A stretch of 64,000 bases of DNA, taken from contig CAKSAK010000002.1 of the NCBI GenBank assembly GCA_934435205.1, positions 310,001-374,000 of the forward strand, given 5' to 3'. Each line of letters starts with the position of its first letter. Within the stretch, counting starts at the first letter, position 1. Both the position numbers and the translations under genes were made by a program. The stretch is from an uncultured Ruminococcus sp. (GTDB lineage: Bacteria; Bacillota; Clostridia; Oscillospirales; Ruminococcaceae). Shown here piece by piece: positions 6,887-15,391 of the stretch. The notes under the pieces are model-generated. The model worked only from the letters and a program-made list of their open reading frames with translations, did not search any database and was not told where the DNA came from.

Positions 6887-8161
6887 ATGGATTATGAACA
6901 GCTAGGGCATATTCTCGAAAGTATCCACCCGGGAGTGACTATTGCCGACAGCAACGGAGTATTCAGATTTGTTTCAAACTCCTATCTCAGCGGCAGAAGC
7001 GTAAAAGGCTCTGACATAATAGGTAAATTCGCAGGTTCAGAGGAAATGATGAAGATGTTTTCTCCTTGCGTGACGCAAATGGTCTTTGAAAGCCACAAGC
7101 GTGTCACAACAGTGCAAAAGGGCGTTGACAATGACGAAACCTTCGTCACGGGAATACCTGTTTTCAAGGACGGAGAGCTTGAAATGATAATAAGCTATTC
7201 CTCTTGGGAGATAACAGGCTTTGACGATCTGAGAGAGCGTTACAATGTTTTGCAGTATCAGAACAAAAAGCTTCTTGACGAAATAGAGCTTATGACGGGA
7301 CGTGACGGCGGACAGCGTTATATCGCCCAAAGCAGCCGTTCGAGGGACGCAAGACGGCTTGCAGGAGTTTTCTGCGACGCAGGCTGTCCGTGCTACATCT
7401 ACGGTCCAACAGGAAGCGGAAAAAGCTATCTTGCTTCCACTATATACGGCAAAAAGGGAACGCTTTACACCTATGACTGCGCACCTGTCGGTGAGGAGGT
7501 CATAGAAAAGGAGCTTCTTGGAGAGGGGTCGATGATATCTCCTCTTTCGGGCATTTACGCTGTGATAATAAAGCATATAGACAGGCTGTCGCCAAGGCTT
7601 CAAAGGGCAGTTTTGGACAAATGCGCAAAAGCAGGCGTTGTGCCTGTGGGGCTTTCTGAACATTCAGTGGAGGAGCTTAAGAGCGCTGACAGGCTGTCGG
7701 AGGAGTTTGTAAGCGAGTTCGAGCCTTATCAGGTGCAGATGTATTCCCTTGGCGAGCGTGCGGAGGATCTCAAAAGCTTTATCGACTATTATCTCGGCTC
7801 GGCAAACAAGAAATACTCACGGAGCGTTGAGTTCACCCCTCGTGCCATGGGCTGTCTGCTGGGATATGATTGGAAAGAAAATATCGACGAGGTGCATAGG
7901 ACTATCGAGCGTATCGTTCTTACTACCGAGAAGAAAAAGGTAGACGTTTTCGACTTGCCTGACAGGATAACAGGCGGTTCGTCTGAGGTATTTGCACAGA
8001 ATGCTTCTCTAAAGGATATGCTTGAATTTTACGAAAGCGGACTTGTGATGAGAGCCTATGAAAAATACAGAACATCTGTGGCTGTGGCTCAGAAGCTTGG
8101 CATAAGTCAGGCGACAGCGGTGCGGAAGATACACAAATATGCAGGCAGGGACGTTGAATGA
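6887..8161 (+). CDS. PAS / degenerate AAA+ / Fis-type HTH transcription regulator
   Basis: Enhancer-binding-protein layout: PAS domain at about 1-110 (HPGVTIADSNGVFRFVSNSY), AAA+ core at about 145-350 with Walker A GPTGSGKS at 173-180, and a C-terminal helix-turn-helix at about 395-420 (SVAVAQKLGISQATAVRKIHKY). The sigma-54 contact loop GAFTGA is absent (the region reads LLGEGSMISPLSG) and the Walker B acidic pair is replaced (AVIIKHIDRLS). It is therefore unlikely to drive sigma-54 promoters and more likely acts like TyrR at sigma-A promoters, sensing a small molecule through PAS. It is the best local candidate for binding the TATTCA-N4-TGAATA palindromes upstream of the operon. Confidence 0.82.
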   Translation: MDYEQLGHILESIHPGVTIADSNGVFRFVSNSYLSGRSVKGSDIIGKFAGSEEMMKMFSPCVTQMVFESHKRVTTVQKGVDNDETFVTGIPVFKDGELEMIISYSSWEITGFDDLRERYNVLQYQNKKLLDEIELMTGRDGGQRYIAQSSRSRDARRLAGVFCDAGCPCYIYGPTGSGKSYLASTIYGKKGTLYTYDCAPVGEEVIEKELLGEGSMISPLSGIYAVIIKHIDRLSPRLQRAVLDKCAKAGVVPVGLSEHSVEELKSADRLSEEFVSEFEPYQVQMYSLGERAEDLKSFIDYYLGSANKKYSRSVEFTPRAMGCLLGYDWKENIDEVHRTIERIVLTTEKKKVDVFDLPDRITGGSSEVFAQNASLKDMLEFYESGLVMRAYEKYRTSVAVAQKLGISQATAVRKIHKYAGRDVE

Positions 8162-8868
8162 ACGAGCGTTTTGATGTTATCGTTACGATACTTGAACTTA
8201 TCGGCACTGCGGCGTTTGCGGCGAGTGGTGCGCTGACGGCGATAAAAAGGCGTTTTGACCTTTTCGGCGTTATAATAATAGGAGTGACAACGGCTGTGGG
8301 CGGCGGGATAATGCGTGATATCGTCATCGGAAGCCACCCTGTGGCGGCGTTTCGTGACCCACTTGCAATGAGTGCGGCAGCTTTGGTATCGGTGCTTGTG
8401 TTTGCTGCCCTGGCTGTAAAAGGCGACCTTGGGGGCAAGGCGTTGAAGCTTTATGATACTGCAATGCTAATGCTCGATACCGTAGGGCTTGGAATTTTCA
8501 CTGTCACAGGTATAACAGCGGCAATGAGGAGCGGCGTGTCAGACAACACCTTTTTGCTTGTTTTCTCGGGAGTTATAACAGGCGTTGGGGGCGGAGTTCT
8601 CAGGGATATTTTTGTGAACAAGAAGCCTGAGATATTTGTGGGCAACATTTATGCCTGCGCTTCTGCCACAGGAGCGGCGGCTTTTCTGCTTTGCTATGGC
8701 ATGGTGTCGTTCATGCCTGCCTGCATGGTGAGCCTTGTGGTGACGTTTTCTCTAAGGCTCATGTCGGTGAAATTCGGCTGGAACTTGCCGAAAATTCAGA
8801 TAAAAGCCAGACAGGAGCGGAGGATAGCCGCCACAAAAGAAAATCTCATAAATAAAAAAGGAGCATAG
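8158..8868 (+). CDS. UPF0126/TRIC-type membrane protein (YadS-like)
   Basis: Integral membrane protein of 236 residues with about seven hydrophobic segments arranged as two repeats. Each repeat carries the family signature (VTTAVGGGIMRDIVIG near residue 42 and ITGVGGGVLRDIFVNKKPEIF near 140). E. coli YadS of this family is a glycine transporter and eukaryotic relatives are cation channels, so an amino-acid or ion role is plausible. The start overlaps the regulator stop by four bases (ATGA). Confidence 0.85.
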   Translation: MNERFDVIVTILELIGTAAFAASGALTAIKRRFDLFGVIIIGVTTAVGGGIMRDIVIGSHPVAAFRDPLAMSAAALVSVLVFAALAVKGDLGGKALKLYDTAMLMLDTVGLGIFTVTGITAAMRSGVSDNTFLLVFSGVITGVGGGVLRDIFVNKKPEIFVGNIYACASATGAAAFLLCYGMVSFMPACMVSLVVTFSLRLMSVKFGWNLPKIQIKARQERRIAATKENLINKKGA

Positions 8869-8871
8869 ACT

Positions 8872-9477
8872 ATGAAAAAGTTTATTATTACCATAAGCCG
8901 TGAGTTCGGCTGCAACGCAAGAGAGGTCGCAAGAAAGGCGGCTGCTGAGCTTGGCGTGGAGTTTTATGACAAGGACCTTGTGGATATGGCTGCGGAGCGT
9001 GCAGGCATAAGCCGTGACTCGTTTCTTGACAGTGAGGAAATGCTTGACAAGAATGCTGACCGCCTGCTGAAGTCATTCGGCTACGGTTCATCAACGCAGT
9101 TTTATTCCGACAAGGCTGTAAAAGCGCAGGTGGATATAATCAGAGATCTGGCAAACAAGCGTGTGCCTGCAATATTCTTCGGCAGATGTGCAGACTATGT
9201 TCTCAGAGAATATCCAAACCACATGAACGTTTTCCTCTATGCGCCGCTGGAAGCAAGGATAAAGCATATGTGCGAAACTTATGATCTTTCATGGCCTGAG
9301 GCTGACAAGCTTATAAAGCGTGTTGACCGCCAGCGCCACAACTATTATAAATACGTCACAGGCAAAAACCGTGGCGACCGTGACAACAAACATCTTATGA
9401 TCGACGTAAGCGAATACGGCACTGATCTCACTGCTGAGATGATATGCTTCGCCGCAAGAAAGATGTTCGAGGACTAA
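8872..9477 (+). CDS. Cytidylate-kinase-like protein
   Basis: 201 residues of the cytidylate kinase-like family, which is common in Firmicutes. It opens with a P-loop-like ITISREFGCNAREVARKAAAELG. FYDKDLVDMAAERAGIS follows, then FFGRCADYVLREYPN, the LID-like RVDRQRHNYYKYVTGKN and the closing MIDVSEYGT. True Cmk has GXXGSGK(S/T) at the P-loop; here the glycine-rich loop is altered, so the substrate is uncertain. It ends the operon, with a strong terminator 30 bases later. Confidence 0.82.
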   Translation: MKKFIITISREFGCNAREVARKAAAELGVEFYDKDLVDMAAERAGISRDSFLDSEEMLDKNADRLLKSFGYGSSTQFYSDKAVKAQVDIIRDLANKRVPAIFFGRCADYVLREYPNHMNVFLYAPLEARIKHMCETYDLSWPEADKLIKRVDRQRHNYYKYVTGKNRGDRDNKHLMIDVSEYGTDLTAEMICFAARKMFED

Positions 9478-9508
9478 GCTTTCTACTGATTACCAAATCT
9501 TCATTTGT

Positions 9509-9543
9509 GGGGTGCTTCTGCTTTGGAGCACCCCTCTTTTCTT
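9509..9543 (+). terminator. Rho-independent terminator
   Basis: GGGGTGCT / AGCACCCC stem with a 10-base loop, followed by TCTTTTCTT. It ends the ureohydrolase/ABC/regulator operon. Confidence 0.9.
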
Positions 9544-9544
9544 G

Positions 9545-9814
9545 CATTTGTGAATATGAACAAAATGCAGGATATAAAATTTCTTTATTCATGCAACATT
9601 TTCTGCAAGTTAAAAAATTGGCTTTCGTTAATAAAAAGTTTATATACAAAATATAAAATGACTGATTTTTAGTATTGCAGTTGTAGTTGCTACAGGATAT
9701 ATCATAGGTATATCGAAAGGAAAGTTTCGTAGAGTAAATTATTTTGGAAAGTAAAATGAAAGTCAAATAAGAAAATCCTGCAAAGTGCAGCTGTAAATAT
9801 AGGAGGAATGTAAA
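9545..9814. other. A+T-rich gap before the oligopeptide ABC operon
   Basis: No clear gene. A 30-codon open stretch ending VNYFGK (stop near 9753) lacks a good start codon. No consensus promoter stands out. AGGAGGAA before the GTG at 9815 is the only firm signal, and the TATTCA-N4-TGAATA box of the urease region is not seen here. Confidence 0.5.
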
Positions 9815-10759
9815 GTGAAAAGGTTCAGATTTATAATCAAACGGCTGCTTTCGATGATAGTCATAATGTTTGTGGTATCCTTTCTGGTGTTCGTTGTTCT
9901 GAGAATGTCAGACGCAGACCCTCTCACGGTAATGATAGGAAACAATCAGTCCACGCCTGAGCTCAGACAGGCTCTTACAGAAAAATATCACCTTGACGAC
10001 CCTGTGCATATACAGTATCTCAGGTGGATAAAGGGAGTTCTTTCAGGCGACTTTGGAACAGACTATGTTGACGGTCAGGATGTAAAAGGTCTTATAATGT
10101 CAAGGCTTCCGATAACATTCGGACTTGTGATAATGAGCTCCGTCATAGGCTCAGTGATAGCCGTCATAATGGGAGTTGCGGCGGCACTGAGAAAAGGCAG
10201 ACCCTCAGACGCCGCAATTTCGGGACTTATGCTTGTGCTTTCAGGTGCGCCGTCATTTTTGGTAAGCATACTGATACTTATTTTCATGACAAAGTACGTT
10301 CCTGGATATTCATTTATCGGAACATATACAAATTTCGGAGAGTTCCTACAGCGTATAACGATACCGAGCCTGATAATGGCGCTCACGTTCGTTGCGATGC
10401 TTGGACGTATCACACGAAGCAACATGATAAATCAGCTTCAATCCCCTTATATTGCAACAGCGGCTGCAAAGGGATTAAAGCAAAGCAACATAACCTATAA
10501 GCACGCTTTTCACAATGCTGTTATTCCTGTTATAACAGTTGCAGGATATATGATAGCAGGCTCTATAGGCTCGACAGTAATAGTTGAGCAGGTCTTTTCT
10601 CTTCCCGGTATAGGCGGTCTGCTCATATCGGCGATAGAGGAAAACAATTTTCCAATAGTTCAGATACTTGTGCTTTTCATGCTTGGAGCTTATCTTGTAA
10701 TGAGTTTTGTTATCGACATACTTTATACCGTTCTTGATCCGAGAGTTGATCTTAAATAA
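9815..10759 (+). CDS. Oligopeptide/nickel-type ABC transporter permease B
   Basis: DppB/OppB/NikB-family permease, 314 residues. It starts at GTG after AGGAGG with MKRFRFIIKRLLSMIVIMFV. The periplasmic DADPLTVMIGNNQSTPELRQALTEKYHLDDP segment is typical of the family, and the EAA loop (ATAAAKGLKQSNITYKHAFHNAVIPV) is near residue 220. It forms the channel with the next gene. Substrates in this family are peptides, nickel or other small solutes, and sequence alone does not separate them. Confidence 0.93.
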   Translation: MKRFRFIIKRLLSMIVIMFVVSFLVFVVLRMSDADPLTVMIGNNQSTPELRQALTEKYHLDDPVHIQYLRWIKGVLSGDFGTDYVDGQDVKGLIMSRLPITFGLVIMSSVIGSVIAVIMGVAAALRKGRPSDAAISGLMLVLSGAPSFLVSILILIFMTKYVPGYSFIGTYTNFGEFLQRITIPSLIMALTFVAMLGRITRSNMINQLQSPYIATAAAKGLKQSNITYKHAFHNAVIPVITVAGYMIAGSIGSTVIVEQVFSLPGIGGLLISAIEENNFPIVQILVLFMLGAYLVMSFVIDILYTVLDPRVDLK

Positions 10760-10772
10760 GGTGGGATTTTTA

Positions 10773-11684
10773 ATGAAGAAGAAAAATAAAGCAGGAACGT
10801 TTTTCACACCTGTTGTGGCGGTGACGGGAATATTCCTTGCGGTCATAGTTTTCGTATCGCTCTTTGCAAGCGTTATCGCACCGTATGACCCTCTTGCCAC
10901 AGACGTGAATGCCATATATGCTCCAGCCTTTTCTGAGGGACACATTTTCGGAACTGACGGACTTGGCAGAGATCTTTTTTCAAGGCTCATATGCAGTGCA
11001 AGAACTTCCATTCTGAATGCCTTTCTTATAGTTGCCATAGAGGTAGTAATAGGTGTTCCTCTTGGGCTTATCTGCGGATACTACAGAGGTCCTCTTGACA
11101 GTATCGTAATGAGGGTGTGGGACGTTATAAGCGCAATACCGCCGCTCCTTCTTTCCTTTATCCTTATTGCAGTAATGGGAAAGGGCATGATGACAGGTAT
11201 CATCGCCATAGGCATTTCTTATATCCCTCTTACCACAAAGACCGCAAGATCAATGATAATGACAGAGAAAAAGGCGGTGTATGTTGAAGCCTGCAAATCA
11301 ATGGGCTTTTCAGACGCAAGGATAATCTTCGTGCATATCCTGCCGAACATCATAACCCCTATGATATCGCAGTTCACACTTGATATCGGTACGGCTATCA
11401 CATCAATGGCGACCCTGAGCTTTCTGGGACTTGGCGTTCAGGCACCGAATGCCGATTGGGGAACGCTTCTCCGTGACGGCATGGGCAACCTTTATAACAG
11501 CTCGGCACTGCTTTTTATCCCTGCAATATGCGTAATACTTGTAACAGTATCCATAAACCTTTTCAGCGACGGTGTTCAGAACTATCTCGACCCGTCATCA
11601 AGAAAGCTTCCGTCATTCAAGAAATACGAAAAGAAACACGGCATAAAGAAGCTTTCAGCAGTTAAGGCAAACGGGGAGGCGTAA
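10773..11684 (+). CDS. Oligopeptide/nickel-type ABC transporter permease C
   Basis: DppC/OppC/NikC-family permease, 303 residues from MKKKNKAGTFFTPVVAVTG; AAGGTGGG supports this ATG rather than an upstream in-frame one. It shows the family N-terminal APYDPLATDVNAIYAPAFSEGHIFGTDGLGRDLFSRL block. The EAA loop (VEACKSMGFSDARIIFVHILPN) and the ATMASLSFLGLGVQAPNADWG-like segment also match. It ends four bases before the first ATPase gene. Confidence 0.93.
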   Translation: MKKKNKAGTFFTPVVAVTGIFLAVIVFVSLFASVIAPYDPLATDVNAIYAPAFSEGHIFGTDGLGRDLFSRLICSARTSILNAFLIVAIEVVIGVPLGLICGYYRGPLDSIVMRVWDVISAIPPLLLSFILIAVMGKGMMTGIIAIGISYIPLTTKTARSMIMTEKKAVYVEACKSMGFSDARIIFVHILPNIITPMISQFTLDIGTAITSMATLSFLGLGVQAPNADWGTLLRDGMGNLYNSSALLFIPAICVILVTVSINLFSDGVQNYLDPSSRKLPSFKKYEKKHGIKKLSAVKANGEA

Positions 11685-11688
11685 AAAG

Positions 11689-12684
11689 ATGAAAAAAGGA
11701 AACGTTCTTGAAATAAAAGACCTTTCTGTAGACTTTATGACAGTTAGAGGTATCGTATACGCCGTTCAGGGCGTTGACCTTGAAGTGAAGCAAGGTGAGA
11801 TACATGGTATCGTGGGCGAGAGCGGCTGCGGAAAAAGCGTAACATCAAAGTCGGTCATAAGGCTCCATAACGAGGAGACCACCAGATATGCAGGGGATAT
11901 CTATATAAGAGATGACAGCGGCGAGAAAGACGTTCTTGCAATGAGCAAAAAACAGCTCCGTGATTTCAGGGGCAGCACAGCCGCAATGATATTCCAAGAC
12001 CCTATGACTTCCCTCGACCATATCATGAAAGCAGGCGAGCAGATAGCAGAAATGCTCAGGGCGAAGAAAAACCTAAGCCGCCGTGAAGCAAGAGAAAAGG
12101 TCATCGAGATGTTTGAAAAGATAGGCATAACACCTGCGGAGAAAAGATACGAGCAGTATCCATTTGAAATGAGCGGAGGAATGTTACAGCGAATAATGAT
12201 AGCAATGGCGCTTATATGCGAGCCGAAGCTTCTTATTGCAGACGAGCCTACCACGGCGCTTGATGTTACTATCCAGGCGCAGATATTAAAGCTTATAAAA
12301 AAGCTACAGCAGGAAAGCGGAACGTCGGTAATATTCATCACTCACAACCTTGGTGTCGTGGCTGAGATATGCGACAGCGTAACTGTAATGTATGCAGGAA
12401 AGGCTGTCGAGACCGCAAGCGTTGTGGATATTTTCGACCACCCTGCTCACCCATACACAAAGGCGCTCCTTGAAAGCAATCCAAGAGAGAGCGACACAGA
12501 AAAAAGAATGAAAAGCATACCCGGCAGTCCTCCGCTTCTGTATGAAAAGTTCAAGGGCTGTGCCTTTGCACCGAGATGTAAGTATGCTGACGATAAATGC
12601 AGGAGCTGTGTGCCTGTTACAGAAAATGTGTCTGAGGGACACAGCACAGCTTGCTTCAAATGGCGGGAGGTGACATCACAATGA
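11689..12684 (+). CDS. Oligopeptide/nickel-type ABC ATPase D
   Basis: DppD/OppD-type ATPase, 331 residues. Walker A GESGCGKSVTSKS is near residue 44, the signature MSGGMLQRIMIAMAL near 160 and Walker B LLIADEPTTALDVTIQAQIL near 180. The C-terminal oligopeptide/dipeptide-transporter extension carries cysteines (CAFAPRCKYADDKCRS) of the kind that bind an Fe-S cluster or metal in relatives. Its stop overlaps the start of the partner ATPase (ATGA). Confidence 0.94.
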   Translation: MKKGNVLEIKDLSVDFMTVRGIVYAVQGVDLEVKQGEIHGIVGESGCGKSVTSKSVIRLHNEETTRYAGDIYIRDDSGEKDVLAMSKKQLRDFRGSTAAMIFQDPMTSLDHIMKAGEQIAEMLRAKKNLSRREAREKVIEMFEKIGITPAEKRYEQYPFEMSGGMLQRIMIAMALICEPKLLIADEPTTALDVTIQAQILKLIKKLQQESGTSVIFITHNLGVVAEICDSVTVMYAGKAVETASVVDIFDHPAHPYTKALLESNPRESDTEKRMKSIPGSPPLLYEKFKGCAFAPRCKYADDKCRSCVPVTENVSEGHSTACFKWREVTSQ

Positions 12685-13700
12685 GTGAAGAAAAAGACAG
12701 ACAGCCTTTTATAAGCGTCAGAGATCTGAAAAAGTATTTCTGCCTTGACAATTACAAGCTTGCAAAGGCAAAGGCGAGATATATCCATGCCGTTGATGAT
12801 GTTAGCTTTGATATTTACAAAGGCGAGATATTCGGCATAATAGGCGAGAGCGGCTCGGGCAAATCAACTATAGGAAGATGCGTTCTGAAGCTTATCGACG
12901 TTGACTCGGGAGAGATATATTTTGACGGCAAGAACATTACCCATGTGAGCCGCAAGGAACAGCAGGAGCTGCGTTCAAGAATGCAAATGGTCTTTCAAAA
13001 TCCTCTTGCTTCCTTTGACCCGAAAAAGACTATACGCTTTAGCCTTGAAGAATCTGCAAAGGTGCATAAGATAAAGCCTGAGGTCTACAAGGCGAGGATA
13101 AAACAGCTTATGGAGTATATAGCGCTTCCTGAGGACTTGCTCACAAGATATCCTAAAGACCTTTCTGGAGGTCAGCTCCAAAGGCTTGCAATAGCAAGAG
13201 CGCTTATGCTGGAGCCTGATTTCATTCTTGCAGACGAGCCTGTTTCGGCACTTGACGTTTCTGTTCAGGCGCAGATATTGAATCTTATGCTTGATCTGAA
13301 AGAGGATAAAGGGCAGACGATACTTTTTATTTCCCACGATCTGAACGTTGTCCGTCACGTTTGCGACAGGATAGCGGTGGTATATTTGGGAGCGGTAATG
13401 GAAATGGGTACGGTGGAGCAGGTGTATAACAGCGTTGCTCACCCTTACACTCAGGCACTTATCTCCGCAAAGCCAAAGGAACACCCTCTTGAAAATAAGG
13501 AGCATATCCTGCTGGAGGGAGATATACCGAACGCAGTGGATATCCCTGAGGGCTGCCGCTTTGCAGGCAGGTGCAGATATTTCAAAGAGGGCTTGTGCGA
13601 CAACCGCACGCCAAAGCTTAAAGACATTGGAAACGGGCATTACGTTGCCTGTCATTTTCCACTAGGCATTGACCGCAGCAATACCGCTGCGGATATGTAA
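12681..13700 (+). CDS. Oligopeptide/nickel-type ABC ATPase F
   Basis: DppF/OppF-type partner ATPase, 339 residues from the ATG overlapping the previous stop. Walker A GESGSGKSTIGRC is near residue 58, the signature LSGGQLQRLAIARAL near 167 and Walker B FILADEPVSALDVSVQAQIL near 188. The C-terminal cysteine motif (CRFAGRCRYFKEGLCDNR) is near 300. It pairs with the upstream ATPase as a heterodimer under the two permeases. Confidence 0.94.
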   Translation: MSEEKDRQPFISVRDLKKYFCLDNYKLAKAKARYIHAVDDVSFDIYKGEIFGIIGESGSGKSTIGRCVLKLIDVDSGEIYFDGKNITHVSRKEQQELRSRMQMVFQNPLASFDPKKTIRFSLEESAKVHKIKPEVYKARIKQLMEYIALPEDLLTRYPKDLSGGQLQRLAIARALMLEPDFILADEPVSALDVSVQAQILNLMLDLKEDKGQTILFISHDLNVVRHVCDRIAVVYLGAVMEMGTVEQVYNSVAHPYTQALISAKPKEHPLENKEHILLEGDIPNAVDIPEGCRFAGRCRYFKEGLCDNRTPKLKDIGNGHYVACHFPLGIDRSNTAADM

Positions 13701-13728
13701 TAAATCTTTTGAAGAAAGGAAAGTTATC

Positions 13729-15363
13729 ATGAAAAAATTCTCACGCAAGATCGCAGCCGCTGCCGCATTGGCAATAACAGTTTCAAGCTGTATGACAGGC
13801 TGCTTCAACAACACAGGTTCCGGCTCAGGCTCAGGTTCTTCAGGAGGGGATTCAGAGACAGTTCTCAGAGTAGGCTATACTCAGGAGCCGTCATCATTTG
13901 ACCCTGCCGACTTCACTATCGTGGCAGCAACTCTCACAGGTTATGATTGCTATGACACGCTTCTTAACTTCTCACATGACGGCACAACAGTTGAACCTGC
14001 CCTTGCAGAATCTTGGGAGCAGGTGGACGATACTACATATACATACAAGATAAGACAGGGAGTAAAGTTCTCAGACGGCAATGAAATGACAATGGACGAT
14101 GTGCTTTATTCTCTTAACAGAGTAACAGAAGACAACTATTATATGAGCTATCTTTTTGCAAACGTTGACAGCTTTGAAGCCGACAATGATACCTGGACGC
14201 TGACAGTTCACCTTAAGCAGCCTGACTCAACATGGCAGTATGTTCCTGCAACATCAGCCTGCACTATCGTTGAGAAGTCTGTAACCGAGGAGCAGGGCGA
14301 CAAATATGGCACTGCCGACGGAAAGACAGTCGGCACAGGTCCTTACAAGCTTTCCTCATGGTCATCAGGAAGCGAGATAGTTCTTGAAAAGAACGAAAAC
14401 TGGTGGGGCGACCCTGATACTCTTGATATCGACAAGGTAGAATATTACGTTATCGAGGACGAAAGCGCATTGGCACTTGCGGCAAAGGGCGGACAGATAG
14501 ACTTTGTCGAGGGTATGTCAAACAGCGTTATGTCTGTATATCAGAGCTGTCAGAACTTCAATATCCTCTCATGCGAGGGAACAACTTCAAACTATATCGC
14601 ATTCAACACAGCTTCAAAGCCGTTTGATGACGAGTGGGCAAGAAAGGCTGTTGCATATTGTATCGACCGTTCACAGATAACAACAACTATCGGCGGCGAC
14701 TATGCAAAGCAGTCGGCTGTTGTTCCAATGAGCGAATCCATGATGTATATGGATAAGGACAAGTGGGATTCAACTATCGCCGAAAGCGATGTTTATACTC
14801 AGGATTATGACAAGGTAAAGGAATGTCTTGCAAAGTCAAAGTATCCTGACGGCTTTGAGTTTGATTTCTATACGACTTCACAGACGCAGAAGCAGGCTGA
14901 GCTTCTCAAGTCAATGGTAGACGCAAGCGGCTCTATTACAATGAATCTTGTGGAAGTGCCTGACAGCGATATCTTCAGCTATATGTTCGGCTACAAGACA
15001 AAGGACAACGGTGAGAGATATTACAACGCAGTCGGCACATACATGATGTCAGACTTCCTTGACCCTATGGGAATGTTAAAGACGCTTTATGCAGGCTCTA
15101 ACGCTTGCGAGGGCGGAACGAATGAAACACTTTGGTCAAGCACAGAAGCAGACGGACTTCTTGACAAGGCGGCTCAGACAACAGACGACGCTGAGAAAAT
15201 GGGTTACTATACTGACGCATACAAGATCTATGCTGATGAGTGTCCTTACCTTGGACTTTACACATCATCTGACGTGTACGCAGTGAGCGACAAGTTCACA
15301 TATGACCCAAGCCCGATGTTCTGGTATAACTTCAGTTATGCAGACGTTCATGTGGCAAAATAA
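13729..15363 (+). CDS. Family 5 extracellular solute-binding lipoprotein
   Basis: OppA/DppA/NikA-type binding protein, 544 residues. The signal sequence MKKFSRKIAAAAALAITVSS leads to Cys (SSC or TGC lipobox), then a Gly/Ser linker. The mature domain starts LRVGYTQEPSSFDPADFT, with ALAESWEQVDDTTYTYKIRQGVKFSDG and TVGTGPYKLSSWSSGSEIVLEKNENWW as family landmarks. Placement after both ATPases is unusual but still fits a five-gene transporter. Peptides are the default substrate. Nickel is worth testing, because both urease and a guanidine-hydrolase-like enzyme nearby are expected to need it. Confidence 0.92.
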   Translation: MKKFSRKIAAAAALAITVSSCMTGCFNNTGSGSGSGSSGGDSETVLRVGYTQEPSSFDPADFTIVAATLTGYDCYDTLLNFSHDGTTVEPALAESWEQVDDTTYTYKIRQGVKFSDGNEMTMDDVLYSLNRVTEDNYYMSYLFANVDSFEADNDTWTLTVHLKQPDSTWQYVPATSACTIVEKSVTEEQGDKYGTADGKTVGTGPYKLSSWSSGSEIVLEKNENWWGDPDTLDIDKVEYYVIEDESALALAAKGGQIDFVEGMSNSVMSVYQSCQNFNILSCEGTTSNYIAFNTASKPFDDEWARKAVAYCIDRSQITTTIGGDYAKQSAVVPMSESMMYMDKDKWDSTIAESDVYTQDYDKVKECLAKSKYPDGFEFDFYTTSQTQKQAELLKSMVDASGSITMNLVEVPDSDIFSYMFGYKTKDNGERYYNAVGTYMMSDFLDPMGMLKTLYAGSNACEGGTNETLWSSTEADGLLDKAAQTTDDAEKMGYYTDAYKIYADECPYLGLYTSSDVYAVSDKFTYDPSPMFWYNFSYADVHVAK

Positions 15364-15391
15364 GAAATAATATGAAAAAGGAAGTGCGATA

